Source of the DNA: Chryseobacterium defluvii
GTDB taxonomy: Bacteria > Bacteroidota > Bacteroidia > Flavobacteriales > Weeksellaceae
Assembly (NCBI RefSeq): GCF_014204415.1
Contig: NZ_JACHLE010000005.1
Coordinates: 1,145 to 65,144, forward strand
Length of the DNA stretch: 64,000 bases
Reading direction: 5' to 3'
The notes below the pieces were generated by a model. That model had not been told where the DNA came from. It made no database searches and saw nothing but the letters and a program-made list of their open reading frames with translations. Below are positions 47,520 to 57,060 of the stretch, one piece after another; the stretch's first letter is position 1, and each line of letters opens with the position of its first letter. Made by a program: the position numbers and the translations under genes.

Positions 47520-49658
47520 ATGACAAAAAAGATACTTTTATCTGTATTTCTTTTGCCGGCTGCAATGGCTTTTGCGCAACAATACGGAGGAATGTGGATC
47601 CCTACCGAGCTGAATGAAAAGGAAATGAAAGACCTGGGAATGAAAATCTCTGCAAAGGACATCTTCAACCCTCAAAAACCAAGTATAAAAGACGCTGTAG
47701 TACAGTTCAACGGAGGATGTACCGCTGAGATCATCTCACCGAAAGGCTTGTTACTGACCAACCACCACTGCGGTTATGATAATATCCAGGATCATTCTAC
47801 GGTTGAAAATGATCTTCTGACCAACGGATTCTGGGCCAAAAACATGGGACAGGAGCTTCCCAATCCGGGCGTCACCGTAGATTTCATTGTAGACATCAAA
47901 GAAGTAACTAATCAGATTTTAGAAGGTACGGACAACCTTACGGAATCCGAACTTTCGAAAAAAATTGCGGGCAATGTCGAGACTTATAAAAATTCTCAAA
48001 AGACAGAACCTTATCAGACTATTTCTGTAAAATCTATGTATTACGGGAATAAATATTATGCCTATACCATCGAAACTTACAAGGATGTCCGTCTGGTAGG
48101 TGCCCCGCCTCAAAGTATCGGAAAGTTCGGAAGTGATACGGATAACTGGGTATGGCCGAGACACACGGGAGATTTCTCCATGTTCAGGATCTATGCCGAT
48201 AAAAACAATAAACCTGCGGAATACTCCAAGGACAATGTCCCTTATGTTCCGAAACACTACCTTCCGGTTTCTATAAAGGACAAAAATGAAAACGATTTCA
48301 CCTTCGTATTCGGATTCCCGGGCAGAACTACAGAGTACCTTCCGGCCATTGCCGTAGAAAAGATCATGACCGAGATTGATCCGGCAAGGATCGCCGTACG
48401 TGATGTAGCTCTGAAAACATTAGATGAGAAAATGCGTGTGGATAATGCAACACGTATCAAATATTCCTCAAAATATGCTTCCGTAGCCAATTACTGGAAG
48501 AAGTGGATCGGGGAAGTTGAAGGGCTGAAGAAATCCAATGCCGTACAGAAAAAATCGATGTACGAAAGCTCATTGATCACTAAGAATCCTGAGATCAAAA
48601 CAACAATCGACCAATTAAACAGACTGTATAACGACCAGGCTCCGTATGCTTTAAACAATGCCTATTATTCAGAAGTAGTAAGAAATGCCGAAACATTAAC
48701 GCTTGCCAATCTTTATTCCAATTATATCTCGGCTGTTGAAGCAGGAAAAATGAATGAGAAAAGTCTGGCTTCTTTTAAGAGCAGACTTGCTTCTTTTTAC
48801 AAAGATTACAGTGCCGAGCTGGATGCAAAAGTGACGGCAAAATTACTTGCATTGTACACTAATAAAACAGCACCACAGTTCTTACCTGCCGGATTTGAAA
48901 AATATAAAAATGAAGCTCAGAATATCCAGACCATAGAGGAAGTTTCTAAAAGTTCTGTGATTACGGGAAGATCGGAAGTGAACGGTGCATCTTTATCGCA
49001 GGATATAGAAAAAGCGTTCTCAGATCAGGATCAGCTGATCAAAACCATCAAGAATGATCCTGTTTATATACTTTTCAGCAGCTTAAAAGAAGCTTATATG
49101 AAAACAGCTGATCCTCACTATACTTCGCTTCAGGCAAAAATTGATGCCTTGCAGAAGAAGTTCATGGCTCAGCAGATGGCAACGGATAAAGACAGAAAAT
49201 TCTTTCCGGACGCCAACTCTACTCTCCGTGTAACCTACGGAAAGGTAAAAGGCTCTGCTCCCAGGGATGCGGTTTCTTATGATTATCAGACCCACCTTGC
49301 CGGGGTTATCGAAAAATATATACCGGGAGATTATGAGTTTGATGTTCCTAAAAAGCTGATCGATCTTTATGGCAAGAAAGATTTCGGAGTTTATAAAGAT
49401 AAAACAGGTGATGTTCCTGTAGCCTTCACTGCGACCAATCATACTACGGGAGGAAACTCGGGAAGCCCGGCACTGGATGCCTACGGAAATCTGGTTGGGT
49501 TAAACTTCGACAGACAGTGGGAAGGAACGATGAGTGATATCAATTACGATCCGCGTTTCAGTAGGAATATTATGGTGGATACCAAGTATATTCTTTTTGT
49601 CATCGATAAATTTGCCGATTCAAAATGGCTGATCGATGAAATGAAGATCATAAAATAA
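47520..49658 (+). CDS. S46 family dipeptidyl-peptidase, DPP11 type
   Basis: A 712-residue exported serine exopeptidase that releases dipeptides from peptide N-termini. The ATG at 47520 is chosen over a TTG two codons upstream; the signal peptide ends near MAFAQ (residue 20). The catalytic His lies in LLTNHHCGYD (82-83) and the Ser in TTGGNSGSPALD (Ser647). Eighteen residues after the Ser comes Arg665 (NFDRQWEG). In characterised S46 enzymes this position separates DPP11 (Arg, cleaves after Asp/Glu) from DPP7 (Gly, hydrophobic). Hence the DPP11 call, an alignment-by-eye inference. Such enzymes feed on peptides in the periplasm. Single gene. Confidence 0.9.
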   Translation: MTKKILLSVFLLPAAMAFAQQYGGMWIPTELNEKEMKDLGMKISAKDIFNPQKPSIKDAVVQFNGGCTAEIISPKGLLLTNHHCGYDNIQDHSTVENDLLTNGFWAKNMGQELPNPGVTVDFIVDIKEVTNQILEGTDNLTESELSKKIAGNVETYKNSQKTEPYQTISVKSMYYGNKYYAYTIETYKDVRLVGAPPQSIGKFGSDTDNWVWPRHTGDFSMFRIYADKNNKPAEYSKDNVPYVPKHYLPVSIKDKNENDFTFVFGFPGRTTEYLPAIAVEKIMTEIDPARIAVRDVALKTLDEKMRVDNATRIKYSSKYASVANYWKKWIGEVEGLKKSNAVQKKSMYESSLITKNPEIKTTIDQLNRLYNDQAPYALNNAYYSEVVRNAETLTLANLYSNYISAVEAGKMNEKSLASFKSRLASFYKDYSAELDAKVTAKLLALYTNKTAPQFLPAGFEKYKNEAQNIQTIEEVSKSSVITGRSEVNGASLSQDIEKAFSDQDQLIKTIKNDPVYILFSSLKEAYMKTADPHYTSLQAKIDALQKKFMAQQMATDKDRKFFPDANSTLRVTYGKVKGSAPRDAVSYDYQTHLAGVIEKYIPGDYEFDVPKKLIDLYGKKDFGVYKDKTGDVPVAFTATNHTTGGNSGSPALDAYGNLVGLNFDRQWEGTMSDINYDPRFSRNIMVDTKYILFVIDKFADSKWLIDEMKIIK

Positions 49659-49735
49659 TTTTTTAAATATCAACTCTGGAGTCTATTTAAACTCTTCCTT
49701 CCGGATGATTTTAAATAGATTCTTTTTTATTAAAT

Positions 49736-50737
49736 ATGATAAAGGAAAGGATAATAAGCTTACTCGCAGGTTTTGAGAACGGAAATACCGAAAGAACATT
49801 TCCGTTGGACTACTGCCTGCCCATTTATCATTGTGTTTCTGACGACAACCTGCCTCACCTCAACAGGATCATCAGGTATAAAAATGTAAGACAGTTTGAA
49901 GAAGATCTTGATTATTTATCAAAATGTTTTCAGTTTGTAAGCTGGGATGAATTCAAAGACTATGTCAAGGGTAAATTCAGACCCCAAAAGAAGATCGTTC
50001 TGCTTACTTTTGATGATGGTTTCCGTGAGTTTTATGATGTGGTGGCACCTGTTCTGGAAAGAAAAGGGATCTATGCTGTTAATTTTGTGAATCCAGGCTT
50101 TATTGATAATCAGGATCTGATGTTCCGCTGCAAGGCAAGCCTGATCATTAATGAGCTTGACAAAAAAACGGATGTAAACCCTGAGTTTTATAATATTCTT
50201 CAATCTCAAAACGAATCACAGGAAAAGATCAGAAAGAAGATACTGGGCATCAGCTACCTGAAAAAAGAAATCCTTGAAAGACTTGCTGAAAGTCTTGAGC
50301 TCGATTTTACCCTGTTCCTGAAAGAGCAAAAACCTTATTTAAGCCTTAAGCAGCTAAGAATATTGACCCAAAAAGGCTTCGGGATCTCAGCACACAGCTG
50401 GGATCATCCCTTATATCATGAGTTACCGACAGAGCAACAGCTTGAAACTACGAACAGAAGCATTCGTTATTTAAAGGAGAATGGTTTTCATGGAGACAGC
50501 TTTGCTTTTCCTTTTACGGATTTTGGGGTAAGTAAAGCATTTTTTGATGAGCTATTTAGAAACAGAGAGATCCTGTGCACCTTTGGGGGTGCCGGTATCA
50601 AACTTGACAGCGTAGAAAGAAATTTCCAGAGAATACCCATGGAAACGGGTGAAAGTGCGGAGACCCTATTAAAAAAAGAGATTGCCTATTTCAGATTTAA
50701 AAAGCTGTTCAATAAAAACAGAATTGTAAGAAAATGA
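49736..50737 (+). CDS. Polysaccharide deacetylase (NodB family)
   Basis: A 333-residue enzyme without signal peptide. The NodB core begins KKIVLLTFDDGF near 84-95 (the metal-binding Asp pair), and the second metal motif is SAHSWDHP near 218-225 (two His). A helical insert of about 60 residues lies between them. The family removes acetyl groups from N-acetylated sugars in surface glycans. It overlaps the next gene, a GNAT acetyltransferase, by 4 bases (ATGA), so the two are coupled and probably modify the same glycan or lipid-linked sugar. Confidence 0.85.
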   Translation: MIKERIISLLAGFENGNTERTFPLDYCLPIYHCVSDDNLPHLNRIIRYKNVRQFEEDLDYLSKCFQFVSWDEFKDYVKGKFRPQKKIVLLTFDDGFREFYDVVAPVLERKGIYAVNFVNPGFIDNQDLMFRCKASLIINELDKKTDVNPEFYNILQSQNESQEKIRKKILGISYLKKEILERLAESLELDFTLFLKEQKPYLSLKQLRILTQKGFGISAHSWDHPLYHELPTEQQLETTNRSIRYLKENGFHGDSFAFPFTDFGVSKAFFDELFRNREILCTFGGAGIKLDSVERNFQRIPMETGESAETLLKKEIAYFRFKKLFNKNRIVRK

Positions 50738-51813
50738 TCCATCTAAAAACATTTAATAAAAAAGAGCTTGCAGAATTTGTATCATCCGGTGATTTCAGAA
50801 AGTATGATTTTCTTCCGATCACGGAACAAAGGGCAAAATCCCAGATCAGGAACCCAAAGGCGGATGACGAACAGGCCTTGCTTATTTTAGCTTTCGATGA
50901 TGACCGGCTGGCCGGGTATCTGGGGTGTTTTCCGGATCATTTTCTTATTGATGGAAATCCTGTAAAGTATGCATGGCTAAGCACCATCTATGTAAGCAAT
51001 GAATTCAGGGGAAAAAGAATTGCCCAAACATTATTGAACAAAGCTTTCGAAGAATATAACGGAGCCATTTCCATCACCGAGTTTACCAAAGAAGCAGAGA
51101 GCCTGTATAACAAAATAGGTGTTTTTCAGTATATAGAGTCTAAAAAAGGCAAGCGGTATTATTTCCGGTCTGATCTGGCGACCGTTATTCCGTCAAAAAA
51201 GCCAGAAACAAAACCTATGAAACCTCTTTTCCGGATTACCGACCTTGGGATCAATTCACTTCTTTCGGTTAAGAACTATTTCTCGGAAAAGCCGGATTTT
51301 ACTTTTGAGATTCTTGATAAAATAGATACGGAAAGTGCTGAATTCATTTCACGATTCAAAAGCAACCGCAATGCTGCGGAAATTAACTGGATCATGGAAA
51401 ATCCGTGGGTGCTGGAAGGAAAAAGTAAGGAAGAAAAATACCTTTTCTCCAATACTGCCCAGGTTTTCAGGTATCATTGGGTAAAGATCTATGATCATCA
51501 TGGTGTTTTGGAGACCTGCTCACTTTTATTCATCCGTGACGGCCACCTTAAAATTCCTTATCTATTTTCAAACTCAGATTTAACCCTGTATATTGATTTT
51601 CTAAGTTATTTTATCATAGAGAAAAAAATAAAAACCCTGACGAGCTATCAAACCACCCTTAATGAAAAGATCATTACGGCAAAAGGATTCCCAAAGATCT
51701 ATGAACGTGATTTTGAGAGAAGATATATGTTCCACAAACGTTTTTTTGAAAAGCTCCCGGAAAACTTCACACCCTATTTTCAGGATGGAGACGGAGACTG
51801 TGCCATGACATAA
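50734..51813 (+). CDS. GNAT-family acetyltransferase
   Basis: A 359-residue cytoplasmic protein. The N-terminal GNAT domain (about 30-150) has the acetyl-CoA site in STIYVSNEFRGKRIAQTLL near 87-105. The C-terminal half, about 200 residues, resembles a second degenerate GNAT fold (LKIPYLFSNSDLTLYIDFL), as in two-domain acyltransferases. It is translationally coupled to the polysaccharide deacetylase and ends before a terminator. Substrate is unknown; an amino sugar is the contextual guess. Confidence 0.75.
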   Translation: MIHLKTFNKKELAEFVSSGDFRKYDFLPITEQRAKSQIRNPKADDEQALLILAFDDDRLAGYLGCFPDHFLIDGNPVKYAWLSTIYVSNEFRGKRIAQTLLNKAFEEYNGAISITEFTKEAESLYNKIGVFQYIESKKGKRYYFRSDLATVIPSKKPETKPMKPLFRITDLGINSLLSVKNYFSEKPDFTFEILDKIDTESAEFISRFKSNRNAAEINWIMENPWVLEGKSKEEKYLFSNTAQVFRYHWVKIYDHHGVLETCSLLFIRDGHLKIPYLFSNSDLTLYIDFLSYFIIEKKIKTLTSYQTTLNEKIITAKGFPKIYERDFERRYMFHKRFFEKLPENFTPYFQDGDGDCAMT

Positions 51814-51830
51814 AAAGGGGCATAAAAACA

Positions 51831-51860
51831 GTTCTGGTCAGAATTTCTTCCGACCAGAAC
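51831..51860 (+). terminator. Terminator of the deacetylase-GNAT operon
   Basis: Stem GTTCTGGTC against GACCAGAAC, loop AGAATTTCTTCC, followed after a few bases by a T-rich tract, 17 bases past the GNAT stop. Between here and 52081 the DNA is AT-rich with nothing recognised. Confidence 0.75.
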
Positions 51861-52080
51861 CAAAGATATAATTTTTTTTCAGGGGGATTATTAATCTTTA
51901 ATCTGCTAGCTCTTGCATATAAAATTTGTGTTTTTTAATGTGCCATGCAAGATGAGAATAAAGGTTAAAAAAATTTTCATCATTTTGTTATTGCAAAGTA
52001 ACAACATCTAAAATGAAATTACCAGAAATTCAAATAGATATATATCGATAGAAATATAGATGTTTCTCTATAAATAAAAA

Positions 52081-52110
52081 TCCCGGTCGGAATCTTTCTT
52101 CCAACCGGGA
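52081..52110 (-). terminator. Terminator of the M16 peptidase gene
   Basis: Stem TCCCGGTCGGAA against TTCCAACCGGGA with one mismatch and a 6-base loop, 22 bases past the stop, with a T-rich tract on the minus strand. It resembles the convergent hairpin at 51831. Confidence 0.8.
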
Positions 52111-52131
52111 CCAAAGTTAAAAATCTCTTTC

Positions 52132-55017
52132 CTAATATCCGAAAATCTCTTCCAGACTGACTTCGGTAAAAGTTCCCATAACATTGGCCGCATCCCTGTT
52201 CAGATTTTCTTTTTTACCGATGATGGCCGTATTAAAATGTAGCGGTTTTATCTCTGTCTCATAGAATTGTTTAATATCTTCAAATCTTAAGCTTTCGATC
52301 TGCCTGTAAATATCTTTTCTGAAATCATACTCAATTCCCAGTTTTTTCAGCTTTAAGGTATTGAAAAAAATATTCGTTCTGGTGATCCTTGTTGAAGCAA
52401 TCTGTTTCAGGGCTGCATTTTTAGCATTTTCAAACTGGATCGGTACTTCGGGAAGCTCACTCATCAGATCATTCATGGTATCCACGGCGATCTGTAGTTT
52501 ATCCGGTTGTGTCCCGATGTAGGTCGTTACATAATCCGGGCGGCCCAGCTCCGGATTGGCCGCATAAGAAACATAGGCTGAATAAGCCAGACTCTTGCTC
52601 TCACGGATTTCCTGGAAAACGATGGACGATAAACCCCTTCCGAAATACTCATTGAAGACATTAATCTTTCCGAAATTATCCGTATTTACCTTATTCCCTT
52701 TTCCTATCTTGCTCATCTCCATCTGTACCATATCGTAATCTGTAAAATACACATTTCCGCTGGTTTCAGGTTCAGGATACTTTTTAGGTTCGGAAATTGT
52801 AAGGCTTTCAGGCTCAACATATGTATCGATATATCCCTTAAAGCCGTCAAAATCTTTCCCGTAAAAAAATATTTCATAAGGATAGCTGAACAGTCTTTTC
52901 ATCCTGTCTGTAAACTCTTCCACCCTGCTGCTCTGCAATTGCTCTTTAGTAATAACATCCGTAAACCTTGAAAAGCTGCCCAGTTTAGCATAATTCGTCA
53001 GGGCTGTCATGATACGGCCTTTATCCTTTTTCACAGCTTCCCGGTTTTCCAGGACAGTATCAGCAAACTGTTTATAAATAGCCTGATCCGGTTTCACCTC
53101 AGACATCCAGTGCTGTAGCAGCCCGATTCCTTTTTCAATATTTTCTTCCAGTCCGCTCAGCGAGATCAAAAGCTGATCAGAAGCTGTCTTAAAATCGTTC
53201 GTAACTCCTATTTTAAAGAACTCTTTTTTCAGGTCTTCAGGAGAAAACTGATCTGTTCCCAGGTATTGAAGTATTTGCGTTGAAAGTCCCAGATCCCTGT
53301 CATGATCACTTCCGAACGGAAAAATAAAATGCACCTGGGCAATATCATTATATTTATTTTTAACAAAGCTTATTTTTTTGCCTTTTACAGTATCTGTAAA
53401 GATCTCTTTGCCATAATCAATAAACTCCGGCCGGATATCTTCTGTTTTTTCAGACAGGATCTGTTTTAAAAATTCAGATTGGGTCTCGCGGTTGATCTTT
53501 ACCGGAGTGATTCCCGGATTTTCAACCCGTACGAGCTTATCATTAATTCCTTTTTCCTTATATACGGCTACATAGTTCTCTTTAAAGAACTCATTGGCAA
53601 ATTCTATAACGTCCTGCTTAGTGAAGCGTTCGTACTCTTCCATTTCATTTAGCTCTTCCTCCCAGATCCTGCCTTTGATATAGGTATCATAAAGATTGGT
53701 AGCAAGGCCTTCTGCTGTTTCCAGCCCTTTCATTCTCTGAAGCCTGAAATCACTGACGATAGCTGGAAGCATCCAGTCCGGGAATTCCCCTTTTTTTACC
53801 AGCTCTATCTGCTCCAAAACCATATCTTTTGCTTCATCCAATGTTTGTGTTTCCTTAGGAACGGCAACGATTGAAAAATAACCATACTGTTTTAAACCAA
53901 TGGAAAAGGCCTGTGCCCAAAGCATTTTTTGGGTCTGATTGATATTAAGATCCAATAATCCTGCCTCTCCCCTGTTACTTAAAATATTGGCAACAACATC
54001 AGCCAGCATAGACTCACGGGTTCCATAGCTGTCTGTTCTCCAGGCCAGTTGAATCCTTGGTGTGGTAGGGCTCTTTACGGTCCTTTTTACAACTTCTGTG
54101 ATTGGCTTTTCTACAATTGGAGTTTTCTCCGGAAGTTCCCTGTAAGGAATTGTTCCGAAGTACCGGTCTACAAGCTGAATGGTTTCTTCAAAATCCAGAT
54201 CACCTACCAGAACCATCGCATAGTTATTAGGAACATAGTATTCGTCAAAATACTTATGAATAGCCTTCATAGATGGATTTTTCAGATGTTCCGGTCGCCC
54301 TAAAGTTGTTTGCTGCCCGTTTGGATGGGTCGGGAAAAGAGCACTCATAAGTTCGTAGCTTACCAGTCTTGTATCATTATCCTGTGCCCTGTTGAACTCT
54401 TCGTATACCGACTCCAGCTCTGTATGAAAAAGGCGAAGAACGATTTCCGAGAACCTTTCCTTTTCTATTTTCAGCCATTTTTCAAGCTCGTTATTCGGGA
54501 TATTATTCTTGTAAACAGTCTCGTCAAACCAGGTATGGGCATTGGTACCGCTTGCTCCCAGGGAAGATATAAGCTTATCATATTCATTGGCAATTGCATA
54601 TTGACTGGCTTCCTGAGAAATTTCATCTATCTTTCTGTAGATCTCTTTCTTCTTTTCAGGATCTGGTTCAGCCTTATGATCTTCATATAATTCTGAGATT
54701 TGATCCAGCAAAGTTTTTTCTTTCTGCCAATCCTGCGTACCGATCTTTGAAGTCCCTTTGAACATCATATGCTCAAGATAGTGTGCCAGTCCCGTATTGT
54801 CGGAAGGATCATTATTGCTTCCTGTCCTTACCGGAATAAATGTCTGTATTCTCGGGGCATCAAAATTCTGGGCGAGAAAAACTTTCAGTCCGTTTTTCAG
54901 GGTGTAGATCCTTACCTTATTTTCGTCGTGGGTTACTGTGATATATTCGTAGTTGTTATTATCCGTATGAAGTGTTTCCTTATGCTTTTTGTCAATCATA
55001 TATAAATCCATATTCAT
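52132..55017 (-). CDS. M16-family zinc metallopeptidase (insulinase type)
   Basis: A 961-residue, two-repeat peptidase. The inverted zinc motif is HYLEH (His79, Glu82, His83), with the distal Glu expected in ELESVYEEFNRA about 75 residues on. The N-terminal half is the active M16 unit. The C-terminal half (about 520-960) is the inactive repeat that closes the chamber, with GRGLSSIVFQEIRESKSLAYS near 780-800. No signal peptide is visible from the chosen ATG, so a cytoplasmic peptide-degrading role is likely, unlike the exported short M16 proteins. Single gene ending at a good terminator. Confidence 0.9.
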   Translation of the reverse strand: MNMDLYMIDKKHKETLHTDNNNYEYITVTHDENKVRIYTLKNGLKVFLAQNFDAPRIQTFIPVRTGSNNDPSDNTGLAHYLEHMMFKGTSKIGTQDWQKEKTLLDQISELYEDHKAEPDPEKKKEIYRKIDEISQEASQYAIANEYDKLISSLGASGTNAHTWFDETVYKNNIPNNELEKWLKIEKERFSEIVLRLFHTELESVYEEFNRAQDNDTRLVSYELMSALFPTHPNGQQTTLGRPEHLKNPSMKAIHKYFDEYYVPNNYAMVLVGDLDFEETIQLVDRYFGTIPYRELPEKTPIVEKPITEVVKRTVKSPTTPRIQLAWRTDSYGTRESMLADVVANILSNRGEAGLLDLNINQTQKMLWAQAFSIGLKQYGYFSIVAVPKETQTLDEAKDMVLEQIELVKKGEFPDWMLPAIVSDFRLQRMKGLETAEGLATNLYDTYIKGRIWEEELNEMEEYERFTKQDVIEFANEFFKENYVAVYKEKGINDKLVRVENPGITPVKINRETQSEFLKQILSEKTEDIRPEFIDYGKEIFTDTVKGKKISFVKNKYNDIAQVHFIFPFGSDHDRDLGLSTQILQYLGTDQFSPEDLKKEFFKIGVTNDFKTASDQLLISLSGLEENIEKGIGLLQHWMSEVKPDQAIYKQFADTVLENREAVKKDKGRIMTALTNYAKLGSFSRFTDVITKEQLQSSRVEEFTDRMKRLFSYPYEIFFYGKDFDGFKGYIDTYVEPESLTISEPKKYPEPETSGNVYFTDYDMVQMEMSKIGKGNKVNTDNFGKINVFNEYFGRGLSSIVFQEIRESKSLAYSAYVSYAANPELGRPDYVTTYIGTQPDKLQIAVDTMNDLMSELPEVPIQFENAKNAALKQIASTRITRTNIFFNTLKLKKLGIEYDFRKDIYRQIESLRFEDIKQFYETEIKPLHFNTAIIGKKENLNRDAANVMGTFTEVSLEEIFGY

Positions 55018-55041
55018 CCTTTTTTAATTCCGGAATGTCTA

Positions 55042-55069
55042 CAAATGTAAGGAAAAGCGAAATTGCAAA
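55042..55069 (-). promoter_or_regulatory. Candidate promoter of the M16 peptidase gene
   Basis: TACATTTG (55042-55049, minus strand) fits TAnnTTTG, with TTTG (55066-55069) 16 bases upstream; predicted leader about 20 bases. Nothing else was recognised in 55070-55320. Confidence 0.45.
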
Positions 55070-55323
55070 AAGGAAAAATTGTAAAATCGTAAATTTGCCG
55101 GATAAAAATCAACAGCGTGTTTGCCATTCAGAGCGGAATAAAATGGAGCGTGGAATCTAAACCGTATTACTCAACTGTTGAGTTTCCTCCGGCATGATAA
55201 ACTTCATGCATAACCCTGATAAGTATTAGCATCTTTGCGAACTTAAAAACAGTATTAATTTTTAAAACCTTTGCAAACTTTGCGTTTCAACTTAGCACAT
55301 CTGCAATTTTGCTTTTTTACGGT

Positions 55324-55350
55324 TTTGCTCAAATAAAATCAATAAGTTTG
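55324..55350 (+). promoter_or_regulatory. Candidate promoter of the response-regulator gene
   Basis: TTTG (55324-55327), 15 bases, then TAAGTTTG (55343-55350), a perfect TAnnTTTG box, 25 bases before the ATG. The regulator gene thus seems to use the ordinary vegetative promoter. Confidence 0.45.
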
Positions 55351-55375
55351 CATAGGTTTTCCAAAAATCACTACC

Positions 55376-56701
55376 ATGCATGGAAACATTCTGATCATCG
55401 ATGATGAAATAAAACTCCTGAAACTATTAGGGATGATCCTTTCCCAGGAAGATTTCAATGTAAAAGAAGCTTCAACGGCGCGTTCTGCAATGACTATGCT
55501 CGAGCAATACGATTTTGATGTGGTACTCAGTGACGTCCGCCTTCCCGATGCCTTTGGAGTTGAGCTGGTAAAGTCCATCAAAACCAAATATCCCCATCTG
55601 GAGATCATTTTAATGACCGCTTTCGGGAATATTACCGATGCCGTTCAGGCCATGAAAAATGGTGCTTATGACTATCTCGTAAAAGGCGACGATAATGAGA
55701 AGATCATTCCATTGGTGTATAAAGCCCTGGAAAAAGCTAAGGACAACAGGTCTAAAATTGTTCAGAAAAACACTTCCCTAAAAGGCTTTGACCAGATCAT
55801 GGGAAGTTCTCCGGCTATTCTTCAGGCCAGAAAACTGGCGGAAAAAGTGGCTTTAACGGACGCTACTGTACTTTTAACCGGTGAAACGGGAACCGGAAAA
55901 GAAGTTTTTGCCAATGCCATCCATGAAGGAAGTGACAGGAAGAAAAATAATTTTGTTGCTATCAACTGTTCCGCATTCAGTAAGGAAATATTGGAAAGCG
56001 AGCTTTTCGGGCATAAGCAGGGAGCTTTCACCGGAGCTGTAAAGGATAAAAAAGGATTAGTAGAAGAAGCCAACGGAGGTACTTTATTCCTTGATGAGAT
56101 CGGGGAAATGCCGATTGAGCTACAGGCAAAACTACTCAGGGTTCTGGAGACAAAGGAGTTCATCAAAATGGGCGAAACCAAAATTTCAAAATCTGATTTC
56201 AGACTGATTGCCGCCACCAACAGGGATCTGGAAAATGAGATCAGGCAGGGAAATTTCAGGGAAGACCTGTACTTCAGGCTGAATGTATTTGAGATCAGCC
56301 TGCCTCCGCTCCGGGAACGAAAAGAGGATTTAAAGGTTTTAGCCAAAAGTTTCATTGATCTTTTTTCCCATAAGCTTCATTTACCGGCTGTTCAGGTTAC
56401 TCCTGAATATTATAAAACATTAGAAAAAAACGATTGGAAAGGAAATATCCGCGAGCTTAGGAATACTATTGAAAGAAGCCTGATCTTGATGAGCAATAAT
56501 CTACTGGACGTTGAAAACCTCCCACATTACTCTGAAAAAACAGTTTCTGAAAAAGATTCTTTAAGTATGAGATCCCTGGAAAAAGAACATATCCAGAAGG
56601 TTTTGCAGTACACTAAAGGGAATAAAGCCGAAACAGCCAGATTACTGGAAATCGGAATTGCTACCCTATACAGAAAGTTAGAAGAATACAGCTTAAGATA
56701 A
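55376..56701 (+). CDS. NtrC-type sigma-54-dependent response regulator
   Basis: A 441-residue activator. The receiver domain (1-120) has the acidic pair Asp9-Asp10, phospho-acceptor Asp53 (LSDVRLPD) and Lys103. The AAA+ domain (about 138-375) has Walker A GETGTGKE (169-176), the sigma-54 loop GAFTGA (216-221), and Walker B GTLFLDEIGEMP near 236-247. A Fis-type helix-turn-helix ends the protein (NKAETARLLEIGIATLYRKL). It is the last gene before the kdp cluster, separated by a terminator, in the place where kdpE (an OmpR-type regulator) might be expected. The partner kinase is not adjacent upstream; KdpD downstream is a candidate by inference. Confidence 0.93.
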   Translation: MHGNILIIDDEIKLLKLLGMILSQEDFNVKEASTARSAMTMLEQYDFDVVLSDVRLPDAFGVELVKSIKTKYPHLEIILMTAFGNITDAVQAMKNGAYDYLVKGDDNEKIIPLVYKALEKAKDNRSKIVQKNTSLKGFDQIMGSSPAILQARKLAEKVALTDATVLLTGETGTGKEVFANAIHEGSDRKKNNFVAINCSAFSKEILESELFGHKQGAFTGAVKDKKGLVEEANGGTLFLDEIGEMPIELQAKLLRVLETKEFIKMGETKISKSDFRLIAATNRDLENEIRQGNFREDLYFRLNVFEISLPPLRERKEDLKVLAKSFIDLFSHKLHLPAVQVTPEYYKTLEKNDWKGNIRELRNTIERSLILMSNNLLDVENLPHYSEKTVSEKDSLSMRSLEKEHIQKVLQYTKGNKAETARLLEIGIATLYRKLEEYSLR

Positions 56702-56723
56702 AATCTGATCTTATCATTTTAAT

Positions 56724-56752
56724 AAAAAGCCTATCAAAATGATAGGCTTTTT
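56724..56752 (+). terminator. Terminator of the response-regulator gene
   Basis: Perfect 13-bp stem, AAAAAGCCTATCA against TGATAGGCTTTTT, 3-base loop, running into TTTATTTT. Confidence 0.9.
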
Positions 56753-56833
56753 TATTTTCCAGCAATCCCTAAAAATTCATAACACACTCATATTAAAACA
56801 ATTACATACACCATTTTTTGATTGGAATTTCTT

Positions 56834-56850
56834 TTGGCATTACTGATTCA
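56834..56850 (+). promoter_or_regulatory. Possible sigma-54 promoter of the kdp operon
   Basis: TTGGCATTACTGATTCA compared with TTGGCAC-N5-TTGCA: the -24 GG and GCA are present, ten bases separate it from the -12 pair, which reads TC instead of GC. The predicted start lies near 56861, just before the small ORFs. It fits an NtrC-type activator encoded next door, but the -12 half is imperfect. Confidence 0.35.
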
Positions 56851-56868
56851 GAATAAAATATGTATAAA

Positions 56869-56976
56869 ATGACTATTTCAAGAAAAATGCCAAAAAAACG
56901 GGAATATTCCCGATTCAGCCTGCTAATCGTATCGTATGTACTTTTTATCCTTTTAACATTAATTGTAGCCATATGA
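56869..56976 (+). CDS. Tiny membrane peptide 1 ahead of kdp
   Basis: A reading frame of 35 codons (29 if the ATG at 56887 is used). It encodes a basic N-terminus (KKREYSR) and one membrane helix, FSLLIVSYVLFILLTLIVAI. Its TGA overlaps the ATGATG of the next tiny frame. Charge pattern and tight packing suggest a real small membrane protein; I know no family for it. Too short for certainty. Confidence 0.45.
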   Translation: MTISRKMPKKREYSRFSLLIVSYVLFILLTLIVAI

Positions 56977-57056
56977 TGCTTATTAGTTTAATCCTGCTCA
57001 GTATTGTGATGTTCTGGATTTTATATAAGTCCGTTGAATTTTTTGATAAAATATAA
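56973..57056 (+). CDS. Tiny membrane peptide 2 ahead of kdp
   Basis: A 27-residue frame, MMLISLILLSIVMFWILYKS followed by an acidic end, i.e. one membrane helix. It starts overlapping the stop of tiny peptide 1 and ends 4 bases before kdpF. It resembles KdpF in size and could be a duplicate or an extra Kdp-associated subunit; the family is not known to me. Confidence 0.5.
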   Translation: MMLISLILLSIVMFWILYKSVEFFDKI

Positions 57057-57060
57057 GACT

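Noticed and set aside
47514-47520. TTG start two codons before the S46 peptidase ATG
   Set aside because: The ATG at 47520 gives a standard signal peptide and is the more likely start.
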